DNA of 7,891 nucleotides from Sulfurimonas sp. (lineage in GTDB: Bacteria > Campylobacterota > Campylobacteria > Campylobacterales > Sulfurimonadaceae), in the NCBI GenBank assembly GCA_021157485.1, contig JAGGWO010000072.1, positions 1 to 7,891 on the forward strand, given 5' to 3'. A program made the position numbers and the translations under genes. Shown here piece by piece: positions 1 through 6,555 of the stretch; position 1 is the stretch's first letter, and the number at the start of each line of letters is the position of its first letter. The notes under the pieces are model-generated. The model searched no databases, was not told where the DNA came from, and saw only the letters and a program-made list of their open reading frames with translations.

Positions 1-390
1 AGAATGGGTGCTGGTAAAGTAGGTGATGGTCTTCCTGCTCTAATCCGTGCTGTTGAAAAAGAAGGTCTAAAAGTTGTATGGTCTTGTGATCCTATGCATG
101 GTAATACTATCAAGTCTTCAAACAACTATAAAACTCGTCCCGTAGATGCAATTCTTACTGAGATGAAAGAGTTCTTCCAAGTTCATAAAGCTGAAGGTAC
201 TTTTGGTGGTGGTGTTCACTTAGAGATGACTGGTAAAAATGTTACTGAGTGTATCGGTGGTAGTTTTACAGTAACTGAAGAGGACTTGTCTTCTCGTTAC
301 CATACTCACTGTGACCCGCGTTTAAACGCAGACCAAGCTTTAGAATTAGCATTTTTAATTGCTGATTCTCTTAAAGAGGGTCAAAAGTAG
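1..390 (+). CDS. Class II 3-deoxy-7-phosphoheptulonate (DAHP) synthase, C-terminal part (5' end outside window)
   Basis: This enzyme condenses phosphoenolpyruvate with erythrose 4-phosphate, the first step of the shikimate pathway to aromatic amino acids, in the cytoplasm. The open frame enters from the left edge (an Arg codon precedes the Met at base 4, giving RMGAGKV) and ends at TAG 388-390. About 129 residues are visible, compared with about 450 for the family, so the Met at base 4 is internal and not the start. The fragment carries family hallmarks of the plant/microbial class II type: [10 protein letters not shown], the GGVHLEMTG stretch and [11 protein letters not shown]. By family knowledge the His of DPMHGN, the Glu of HLEMTG and the Asp of HCDPRLN are metal ligands, and all three are intact; the fourth ligand (a Cys) lies upstream of the window. 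Codon use (many GGT, GCT and CGT) looks more like a highly expressed gene than that of the neighbours. It converges on the ABC-F gene across a hairpin. Confidence 0.95.
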   Translation, partial: RMGAGKVGDGLPALIRAVEKEGLKVVWSCDPMHGNTIKSSNNYKTRPVDAILTEMKEFFQVHKAEGTFGGGVHLEMTGKNVTECIGGSFTVTEEDLSSRYHTHCDPRLNADQALELAFLIADSLKEGQK

Positions 391-428
391 AACTTTAGTC
401 ATTCCGGATTTAATCCGGAATCTAAGTT
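391..428. terminator. Long imperfect hairpin between convergent genes; probable bidirectional terminator with a dispersed-repeat-like core
   Basis: The core is a perfect 21-bp palindrome: ATTCCGGATT (401-410), one T, then AATCCGGAAT (412-421). The pairing extends outward, because AACTTTAG (391-398) pairs with CTAAGTT (422-428) with only small bulges (one T, and TC at 399-400). The hairpin fills the whole gap between the DAHP synthase stop and the ABC-F stop and overlaps the latter. There is no strong T-run on either side, so termination is inferred from position and stem stability. On the - strand the core reads GATTCCGG...CCGGAATGAC, which resembles the widespread class of short dispersed palindromes of the form ATTCCCGC...GCGGGAATGAC. 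Confidence 0.6.
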
Positions 429-2370
429 ATGCGTTATTAATTTCTTCTACCTTTTCTTCAATTAAAAACAGGTCTTCCATTTTTTGCTCATATATTTCTT
501 CTAGCTCTGCTAATTCTTTAGCTAATGCACTCAAACCTATCTCTTCATAACATTTTGGATCAGATAGACAGCTATTTTTTTCTTCTATTTTTTCTTCAAG
601 TTCTTCTATTTCAAGTGGTAGTTTCTCTAAAGAAATTTTTTCTTTAAATGTAAGTTTTAAAGCTTTTGGCTTCTTCTTGACAACTTCAACTACTTTTTCG
701 ACTTTGGCAGTGGCTTCCATCTCATCAAGTTCTTTTAACTCTTTTTCCAGTTCCAAATACTCAGAGTATTGCTGGTGTGACTCTTCTATCTCTTTGTTTG
801 GCTGAAATATAAATAGCTTTTTAGCAATTTTATCTACAAAATATCTATCATGACTCACTATGATAACTGCACCTGTAAAGTTCGTGAGTTGCTCTTCTAG
901 TATATTAATAGTTGGAATATCTAAGTCATTTGTAGGCTCATCAAGGATTAATATATCAACATCTTTAGTAAAGAGTAGGGCGAGTGCAATACGGTTTTTT
1001 TCACCACCACTTAAAATACCTACTTTTTTCTCTAAAAACTCTCTAGGAAAAAGGAAGTTTTTTAGGTAACCATATACATGCATATCTTTTCCACGTACAC
1101 TTACTCTATCTCCACCATGAGGGCAGAAAGTTTCCATAAGATTTTTATCATCATCAAGAAGTTCACGATGCTGGTCAAAATAACCTATCTTAAAATCACC
1201 CTGTTTAATCTTTCCACTTGTTGGCTCCATTCTGCCAAGAAGTGCTTTTAGCAGTGTTGATTTTCCACTTCCATTTGGGCCAACGATGGCAATAACATCT
1301 TTTTGAAGTATACGAGTTGTAAAGTTTTTTAAAAGCTCTTTATTTCCAAGAGTAAGACCTAAGTTTTCTACTTCAAAAAGCATTTTTTGTTTGTTGATAC
1401 TTTTGTCACGATTGAAGTGTTTAGCCTCACGTTGAAGTTCAATAGACATTTTTCGTATCTTAGCAGGATTGTTTTTAGCATCCTCTCGTAGATTCATTAG
1501 TCTCTCTTTTCGACCTTCGTTGCGTTTAAGCCTTGCTCGAACACCTCTTGCATACCAAGCATTTTCTCTCTTTAGAATATCGAGAAGATTATCATGCTGT
1601 TTTTGAAGAGTTCGAATATGTTCTGCTTTTTGTGTCAGATAGTCGCTATATCCACCGCTATATTCTCTAAGAGCACAATCCTCAACCTCTATAGATTTAG
1701 TAGCAATTCTATCAATAAAATATCTATCGTGAGAGATAAAAACAAGTGTAAACTTCTCTTTTAAAATGAGCTCTTCTAAAAACTCAACCATATAAACGTC
1801 AAGGTGGTTGGTAGGCTCATCAAGAAGTAAAATATCTGGTTTTTGAAGTAATAAAGAGGCTAGGGCAACACGACGTTGTTCACCACCACTTAATAGATTT
1901 ATATTTCTATCTTCATACTGCTTGAGGTCAAAGTGTTGAATGATTCTCTCTATCTTATCATCTAAGTTCCAAGCATTATGATGCTCAATATAACGTGAGA
2001 GCTTTTCATGCTCATCTATAATTTTAGGATTGTCAAAATCTTCTGCTAGAAGCAGTGAGAGTTCATTATATCTCTCTTTTGCGTGGTTGAGCTCATCAAG
2101 TCCAGCCTCAACAGCTTCTCTTACGCTATGTCCCTCTTGAAAATTAGGTCTTTGGTCTAGCATCTTAACTTCAAGGTTGCGTTTGGTGATTCTCTCACCA
2201 CCATCGGCCTCAAGTGTACCGTTCACTATCTTCATCAATGTAGATTTGCCACTACCATTTTTACCGATAATAACGATTCTCTCACCCTCATCAATATGAA
2301 AGTTTACCTCTGTCAAAATCTTTTGTGCGGAGTAGTGTTTAGAGATGTTTTGTAGGTCTATTAGTGCCAT
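427..2370 (-). CDS. uup: ABC-F family ATPase, Uup type
   Basis: This is a soluble tandem ABC ATPase with no membrane segments. ABC-F proteins bind near the ribosomal E site and modulate translation; Uup in E. coli is linked to ribosome function and to transposon precise excision. Domain 1 has Walker A GKNGSGKS (residues 36-43), signature LSGGEQ (160-165), Walker B ILLLDEP with catalytic Glu185, and His214 in SHDRY. The linker (about 245-325) is charged and helical, as in the tRNA-interacting arm of ABC-F proteins. Domain 2 has Walker A GPNGSGKS (364-371), signature LSGGEKNR (453-460), Walker B with Glu478 and His507. The PTNDLD form in domain 2 (PTNHLD in domain 1), the length of 647 and a C-terminal coiled coil (about 575-645) after a Lys-rich linker all point to Uup rather than EttA or YheS. 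The start is ATG 2368-2370, directly before the first ABC beta strand, with AGGGAG (2385-2390 on the complement) upstream at a longish spacing of 14. All catalytic residues are intact. Confidence 0.9.
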   Translation of the reverse strand: MALIDLQNISKHYSAQKILTEVNFHIDEGERIVIIGKNGSGKSTLMKIVNGTLEADGGERITKRNLEVKMLDQRPNFQEGHSVREAVEAGLDELNHAKERYNELSLLLAEDFDNPKIIDEHEKLSRYIEHHNAWNLDDKIERIIQHFDLKQYEDRNINLLSGGEQRRVALASLLLQKPDILLLDEPTNHLDVYMVEFLEELILKEKFTLVFISHDRYFIDRIATKSIEVEDCALREYSGGYSDYLTQKAEHIRTLQKQHDNLLDILKRENAWYARGVRARLKRNEGRKERLMNLREDAKNNPAKIRKMSIELQREAKHFNRDKSINKQKMLFEVENLGLTLGNKELLKNFTTRILQKDVIAIVGPNGSGKSTLLKALLGRMEPTSGKIKQGDFKIGYFDQHRELLDDDKNLMETFCPHGGDRVSVRGKDMHVYGYLKNFLFPREFLEKKVGILSGGEKNRIALALLFTKDVDILILDEPTNDLDIPTINILEEQLTNFTGAVIIVSHDRYFVDKIAKKLFIFQPNKEIEESHQQYSEYLELEKELKELDEMEATAKVEKVVEVVKKKPKALKLTFKEKISLEKLPLEIEELEEKIEEKNSCLSDPKCYEEIGLSALAKELAELEEIYEQKMEDLFLIEEKVEEINNA

Positions 2371-2446
2371 GATGTTTTTATAAACTCCCTAGTTTACGGG
2401 TTAAATTAAGGTTCTGTATTGAAATATTTTTACTTAAATTTGTGTA

Positions 2447-2473
2447 ATGATACCGACTAGGATGTTAATACAA
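2447..2473 (-). promoter_or_regulatory. Weak candidate promoter for the uup-like gene
   Basis: On the - strand TTGTAT (complement of 2468-2473) is followed after 15 bases by TATCAT (complement of 2447-2452). This lies about 75 bases upstream of the ATG at 2370. The spacing is shorter than ideal and the region is AT-rich, so chance matches are expected. It is listed as the best candidate seen. Confidence 0.25.
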
Positions 2474-2478
2474 GCTTT

Positions 2479-2508
2479 TTGTTTCTATTGGATTTTTACA
2501 ACTATACT
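2479..2508 (+). promoter_or_regulatory. Candidate promoter for the TetR-RND operon
   Basis: A good -10 box TATACT (2503-2508) is preceded by a T-rich tract and TTGTTT (2479-2484) at 18 bases. Campylobacterota housekeeping promoters usually have a strong -10 and a poor -35 with T-rich upstream DNA, which fits. Transcription would start near 2515, placing the repeats at 2544-2577 and the Fur-like element at 2596-2610 just downstream, where a bound repressor could block elongation or initiation. Other AT-rich hexamers nearby are possible. Confidence 0.35.
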
Positions 2509-2543
2509 ATATGATACAAGACGATATTTTAAATAAAAATATA

Positions 2544-2577
2544 TAAGTAACTTAATTCATTCTTAGTAAGTTAATTC
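2544..2577. promoter_or_regulatory. Candidate TetR-family operator: nested inverted and direct repeats
   Basis: TAAGT-A-ACTTA (2544-2554) is a perfect 5-bp inverted repeat around one base. AGTAACTTAATTC (2546-2558) recurs as AGTAAGTTAATTC (2565-2577), 12 of 13 identical at a 19-bp offset, about two helical turns. TAACTTA (2548-2554) and TAAGTTA (2567-2573) also form a 7-bp inverted pair. A related AAGT...ACTT pair lies at 2584-2595. The cluster is 58-91 bp upstream of the TetR start, a typical place for autoregulation. The link to this regulator is inferred from position only. Confidence 0.45.
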
Positions 2578-2595
2578 TATGTTAAGTGTTTACTT

Positions 2596-2610
2596 GTTAT
2601 CATTATCAAT
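2596..2610 (-). promoter_or_regulatory. Fur-box-like element
   Basis: The complement reads ATTGATAATGATAAC, containing GATAATGATAA, which matches the first 11 positions of the classical Fur-box consensus (repeats of GATAAT). The right half degenerates. On the + strand it is seen as tandem TTATCA hexamers at 2597-2608. It lies 25-39 bp upstream of the TetR start. In AT-rich DNA this could be chance. Confidence 0.3.
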
Positions 2611-2634
2611 AAAACTGATATATAGGTAATATAA

Positions 2635-3225
2635 ATGTCAATCAAAGATAAAATGCAAGAAGTTAAAAAAGAGTTGTTATTGCAAGAAGCCTCTAAAGAA
2701 TTTGAAAAAATTGGATATGAGCATATGAAAGTTGCTGATTTAGCGAAAACTGCACAAGTTTCAGTTGGTACAATTTACGCACTATTTAACTCAAAAGAGG
2801 GTTTATACATTGCCTATATAGAACACCAAATAGATAATTTCTTTGTTGAGTTAGAACAAAGAGCTTTATCTAAAAGTACTCCTCAAGAGAAAATACATAC
2901 ATTTATAGAACTGAAATTTTCATACTATAATCAAAAACGAAAAGCGATAGAACAGAGTGCTACAAATAATCCACTCTTTTTTAATACTCTTTATAAAGAA
3001 CATTCAAAACCATTTCAAAAGATATACAGATACCTTGCAAAATGTTTCATAGAGCTAAATCCTACATTTGATGAAGCTGGAGCGATGCGAATGGCATTTG
3101 GAATTAATGGATTTAGTGATGGCTACATAAGTCAATGGCTGGAGCTAAATGATAACCTCATGAGTAAGGTAGATGAAGTCTCAGAGCTATTCAGTTGTAT
3201 GGTAGAGAGCTGTAATGAATACTAA
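2635..3225 (+). CDS. TetR/AcrR-family transcriptional regulator
   Basis: This is a probable ligand-responsive repressor of the efflux genes that follow. The 196-residue length is typical of the family. The N-terminal DNA-binding domain (residues about 12-58) has the classical pattern: a first helix ending in EFEKIGYEHMKVADLA, then AQVSVGTIYALFNSKEGLY, the TetR helix-turn-helix with the aromatic Tyr/Phe pair and the Lys/Glu positions expected. Residues 60-196 are all-helical and divergent, as expected for the ligand/dimerisation domain; the inducer cannot be read from the sequence. The start ATG 2635 has a short AGG (2624-2626) 8 bases upstream. The stop overlaps the next gene by 11 bp, so TetR and the RND genes are almost certainly one transcript. 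The operator-like repeats upstream suggest autoregulation. Confidence 0.92.
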   Translation: MSIKDKMQEVKKELLLQEASKEFEKIGYEHMKVADLAKTAQVSVGTIYALFNSKEGLYIAYIEHQIDNFFVELEQRALSKSTPQEKIHTFIELKFSYYNQKRKAIEQSATNNPLFFNTLYKEHSKPFQKIYRYLAKCFIELNPTFDEAGAMRMAFGINGFSDGYISQWLELNDNLMSKVDEVSELFSCMVESCNEY

Positions 3226-4774
3226 AAACTATAAGAAAAATATTGCTGGAAAATTAGCAGAAGGTTTTATAGAGCATCCACTTACTTTAATGCTTAGTCT
3301 TTTTATAATTGTTATGGGCTATATAACCTTGCAAATTTCACCAAGAGAAGCAAACCCTCAAATTGTTGTTGCTGGTGGCGCTGTAATAGTTCCTTATCCT
3401 GGAGTAAAAGCAAGTGAAATTCAAAAAGTTATAGTTGAACCTTTAGAGAGACGACTTCGTGAAGTCGAAGGAGTTGAAGATATTTATGGGATTGCTCAAG
3501 ACAATGTAGCCATTTTAAATGTTAAATTTTTTCTTGGACAAGAGCGTGATAAAGCTAATTTTAGACTTTATAATAGTGTGCTAAGAAATATTAGTGTTTT
3601 ACCTCAAGAGATAATGCAACCCATAGTAAAAACAATGGATATTGATACCGATATAGCTATCGCTTCTATCGCTTTTTATCCTAAAGATCCTTCCATATCA
3701 ATGACTGAACTTTACAAGAAAGTATCTAAAATTCAAACAAAAATTAATCGTATTGAAAATGTAGCTATTACTGATTTGATTGGGGAGAGAAAGGAACAGT
3801 ACAATATTGAGGTAAATCTTCATAAGTTGACTGCTTTTCATCTCTCACTAGGGCAAGTTTTAAAATCTATAGAGGGATTAACATCAAGAATTCCAGATAT
3901 TACAGGAAGAACGAATGATAATAAAATAGTTGTCTTTGGTGTTACTAAAGCTATACGAAACACTAACGATATAAATAATTTAATCATTGCTATTTATGGT
4001 GGTTCCCCAATATATATAAGAGATATAGCAACTGTTATAAAGTCTGATGATATTCAAAATATGAAATCAGCAACATTGACATATGCTCAAAATGGTCTGG
4101 GTAAAGAGATACCACAAACAACAATAAGTGTCACTAAAAAACGTGGTGCAAATGTTGTAGATGTTAATGAAGCAATCTTCTCCCTTATGGATTCGCTCAA
4201 ACCGGAATTAGATAAAGATAAAATAGGATTTATTATTACAAGAGACGATGGTTATACTGCAAATCACTCCGTTAATGAACTTGTGATGCATATTGTAATA
4301 TCAGTCATTATTATAGGTGTTTTACTGATAATTACACTTGGTTATAAAGAAGCGTTTATTGTCACACTTACCGTACCTATGATTATATCTTTAACTCTAT
4401 TCGCAGGATATATGCTAGGGCAAAGTATCAACAAAATTTCACTTTTTGCTTTACTGCTCAGTCTTGGTCTCTTGGTTGATTCGGCAATAATTGTTATAGA
4501 AAATATTCATAGGCACTTTCATGACCACGATGCAGGAAATAAAACAGTAAAAGAGATAGCTATTGCAGCAACAAATGAGGTTGGAAATCCTACAAACTTA
4601 GCAACAATAGCAATAATTATGACCTTTTTGACTATGTTTTTGGTTGGAGGAACTGTTGGACAATACATCAGACCTATCGCTATTTTTGCTCCCTTAGCAA
4701 TGTTTTTCTCGCTGATAGTAGCATATATATTTACTCCATATTTTGTAAATAAATTTATGAATAAGGATGACTAA
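3215..4774 (+). CDS. RND efflux permease, N-terminal half (TM1-TM6 plus first porter region)
   Basis: This 519-residue protein equals the first half of an AcrB/HAE-like resistance-nodulation-division permease, a proton-driven inner-membrane exporter. TM1 is at about 24-41, followed by ISPREANPQI, the post-TM1 motif of the superfamily. A periplasmic porter region spans about 42-356, then TM2 (about 357-376), TM3 (380-402), TM4 (406-428), TM5 (460-480) and TM6 (484-508). TM4 contains LGLLVDSAIIVIEN: the first of the two acidic residues of AcrB (Asp407/Asp408) is kept as Asp422, but the second is Ser423. The protein stops 11 residues after TM6, exactly at the boundary between the two homologous halves of the superfamily; the second half is encoded by the next gene. 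Translation starts within the TetR gene, with GAGAG (3204-3208) as a probable ribosome site. The substrate is unknown. The single-Asp TM4 is shared with metal-type pumps, but the rest looks HAE-like. Confidence 0.9.
   Translation: MNTKNYKKNIAGKLAEGFIEHPLTLMLSLFIIVMGYITLQISPREANPQIVVAGGAVIVPYPGVKASEIQKVIVEPLERRLREVEGVEDIYGIAQDNVAILNVKFFLGQERDKANFRLYNSVLRNISVLPQEIMQPIVKTMDIDTDIAIASIAFYPKDPSISMTELYKKVSKIQTKINRIENVAITDLIGERKEQYNIEVNLHKLTAFHLSLGQVLKSIEGLTSRIPDITGRTNDNKIVVFGVTKAIRNTNDINNLIIAIYGGSPIYIRDIATVIKSDDIQNMKSATLTYAQNGLGKEIPQTTISVTKKRGANVVDVNEAIFSLMDSLKPELDKDKIGFIITRDDGYTANHSVNELVMHIVISVIIIGVLLIITLGYKEAFIVTLTVPMIISLTLFAGYMLGQSINKISLFALLLSLGLLVDSAIIVIENIHRHFHDHDAGNKTVKEIAIAATNEVGNPTNLATIAIIMTFLTMFLVGGTVGQYIRPIAIFAPLAMFFSLIVAYIFTPYFVNKFMNKDD
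4763..4768 (+). promoter_or_regulatory. Ribosome binding site deciding the start of the RND C-terminal half
   Basis: AAGGAT lies inside the end of the upstream gene. Its GGA (4765-4767) is 8 bases before ATG 4776. The other in-frame ATG (4767) overlaps this site and has no purine-rich site of its own. The site therefore supports translation starting at 4776, one base after the upstream stop. Confidence 0.6.
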
Positions 4775-4775
4775 A

Positions 4776-6476
4776 ATGAAAAAAAATAAAATTATAGAGT
4801 CTTCTGTATATGCACTTTTACAAAGCAAAACTAAAAAAACATTTACAATATTATTTATGCTTCTTGCTTTAGTCTCATCTGTTTTACTTGTTACCTCAGA
4901 ATTAGTAAAAGTAAAACTACTTCCAAATCAATACGCAGACAACTTTACAATTTACATTGACTTGCCGGAGGGTAAATCAGTTTATGAAACTAAAGAAGTA
5001 ACAAGCTGTATAGTTCAAACTCTTAAAAAAGAGGAGATTATTACAGATATGTCTATCTTTTTAGGAGAGAGTGCTCCTGTTGATTTTTCTGGAATGTTAA
5101 AGGGTCGCCCTTTAAGTAGTGGTGAGAACATTGCAAATATGCTTATAAATCTAAAAAAAGAGCATGAGAGAGAAGAGAGTTCGGTTGCTGCTGTTCACAG
5201 ACTTAGACCTATTATTCAAAAAAACTGTTCTATGCATAATGCAAATATTAAGTTTGTTGAAGCTCCTGCAGGACCTCCTTATTTAGCTGCTATTGTTTTA
5301 GAAGTTACAAGTGACGATAATCTTGCTTCAATGGAAAAATTAGCTTATAAACTAGAAAAAATATTTAGAATGACACAAGGATTAGTTGATATTGATGTAT
5401 TAGCAGATGAAAATTTTAAAAGGTTTGATGTTTCTTTTAATAGAGAAAAAATTCTAAAATCAAACTTACAGTTAGACCAAGTAAAAAAGATACTCTATCT
5501 TTCATTTGAAGGTATGAACATAGCATATAGTAATGATGCAAATGCCCAGAACCAAATACCTATTCATCTTGTACTAGATAAAAAAACAAAACGCTTTAGT
5601 TCATCTAGTAAAAAAGAACTTTTGAATAAGTTCTCAGAAATTAAACTCATGAACTCATTAGGTATGCTTGTGCCTTTAAGTGAATTGGTTACAATAAACG
5701 CAACAACCAATAAGCATAAAATAGTTTCAAAAAATTTATCTCCACTTATAAATGTAGTTGGAGAAACTGATGAAATAAGTCAAATTTACGCACTTCTTGA
5801 GATAAGAGAAAATATCCTTAAAGAGTTGTCAAATGAGTATGATATAGAAAAATCGAGTATGTTAGATTATAATCTTGTAGATAAAAAAACTAAAGAAAAA
5901 TTCAATCTTCATTGGGACGGAGAGCAGAAAGTATCTATGGATACTATAACAGATTTAAGTATGGCTCTTGGCGTTGCAATAGTATTGATATTTTTTATGA
6001 TGGTAGTTTATTATAAAAACTTTTCACTTGCAACCGCCATTATTTTAGCTAGTTTCATATCAATTGTTGGAGTTATATATATGCATCTCATTTGGGATAT
6101 GCTTACACCAACAAATTTTTATATGTCTGGAACCTCTCTTATCGGATTTATTGCGCTTATTGGAATAAATTCTAGGAACTCACTGCTAATCATTGACTTT
6201 GCAAAACAGTTAGTAGAAGAGCAGAACTTAAGTGTTGATAGAGCGATAGCAGTCTCTGTTAATACAAGAGCTAAGCCAATACTACTTACTGTACTTGCCA
6301 TTATATTTGCAAGTGCATTATTGGCAACTGACCCTGTATTTGGTGGTCTTGGAGTTGCACTTATTGGAGGAACATTAGCAGCTTATGCAGTTTCATTGTT
6401 TATTGTTCCTATTATTATTCAAAAGCCATTGTTAAATAAATACCCGCTACAAAAGGAGATTGATGAAGAGAAATAA
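4776..6476 (+). CDS. RND efflux permease, C-terminal half (TM7-TM12 plus second porter region)
   Basis: This protein (566 residues from ATG 4776; 569 if ATG 4767 is used) is the second half of the RND permease. TM7 (about 23-41) is followed by KVKLLPNQYADNFTIYIDLP, the usual entry to the second periplasmic region. The porter/docking region (about 42-392) includes AGPP at about 165-168. Then come TM8 (393-412), TM9 (416-437), TM10 (447-474), TM11 (about 502-517) and TM12 (about 525-548). TM10 reads IGINSRNSLLIIDF: the Lys940 of AcrB's proton relay is replaced by Arg467, as in some other RND branches. The two halves sum to about 1085 residues, normal for a full RND protein, and the joined cytoplasmic linker would also be of normal length. 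The gene follows the N-terminal half with no gap, so stoichiometric co-translation and co-assembly are expected. No adaptor or outer-membrane factor gene follows. Confidence 0.9.
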   Translation: MKKNKIIESSVYALLQSKTKKTFTILFMLLALVSSVLLVTSELVKVKLLPNQYADNFTIYIDLPEGKSVYETKEVTSCIVQTLKKEEIITDMSIFLGESAPVDFSGMLKGRPLSSGENIANMLINLKKEHEREESSVAAVHRLRPIIQKNCSMHNANIKFVEAPAGPPYLAAIVLEVTSDDNLASMEKLAYKLEKIFRMTQGLVDIDVLADENFKRFDVSFNREKILKSNLQLDQVKKILYLSFEGMNIAYSNDANAQNQIPIHLVLDKKTKRFSSSSKKELLNKFSEIKLMNSLGMLVPLSELVTINATTNKHKIVSKNLSPLINVVGETDEISQIYALLEIRENILKELSNEYDIEKSSMLDYNLVDKKTKEKFNLHWDGEQKVSMDTITDLSMALGVAIVLIFFMMVVYYKNFSLATAIILASFISIVGVIYMHLIWDMLTPTNFYMSGTSLIGFIALIGINSRNSLLIIDFAKQLVEEQNLSVDRAIAVSVNTRAKPILLTVLAIIFASALLATDPVFGGLGVALIGGTLAAYAVSLFIVPIIIQKPLLNKYPLQKEIDEEK

Positions 6477-6503
6477 ATTGTTTTGTTGGTTATAGTGGTA
6501 GAG

Positions 6504-6536
6504 TTTACATTTATATTGTAGACTTAAATATATAAT
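6504..6536 (+). promoter_or_regulatory. Candidate promoter for the helical protein/UbiB-type kinase pair
   Basis: A perfect -10 consensus TATAAT lies at 6531-6536. TTTACA (6504-6509) is the nearest -35-like hexamer but is 21 bases away, or 19 if TATATA at 6529-6534 is the -10. A weak -35 is normal for Campylobacterota. Transcription would start near 6543, leaving a very short leader before the ribosome site. No clear terminator is seen after the RND gene, so read-through from the efflux operon is also possible. Confidence 0.4.
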
Positions 6537-6555
6537 AAAATCAAAAGGAAGTATT

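Noticed and set aside
359..550. Open frame of 63 codons on the + strand
   Set aside because: It overlaps the DAHP synthase end, the hairpin and the antisense of uup; it has no ribosome site and its product is low-complexity Ser/Ile. It is a shadow of the uup coding sequence.
860..1069. Open frame of 69 codons on the + strand
   Set aside because: It is wholly antisense within the second ATPase domain of the ABC-F gene, with no ribosome site or recognisable domain.
427..2370. ABC-F gene as an antibiotic-resistance protein (ribosomal protection type)
   Set aside because: The Uup-like length, PTNDLD motif and C-terminal coiled coil fit the housekeeping Uup branch, and the linker shows no long extended resistance-type arm.
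2524..2542. AT-only inverted repeat ATATTTT...AAAATAT
   Set aside because: It is only A and T in a very AT-rich stretch and is likely chance; it is too weak for a terminator and has no T-tail.
4779..4786. Run of eight A just after the junction of the RND halves, as a slippage or sequencing-error site joining the two ORFs
   Set aside because: The stop of the first half (TAA 4772-4774) lies before the run, so a frameshift in the run cannot join the halves. A joining shift would have to fall within about 4758-4774, which has no long homopolymer.
6119..6301. Open frame of 60 codons on the - strand
   Set aside because: It is antisense to TM10-TM11 of the RND C-terminal half, and its composition simply mirrors that coding sequence.
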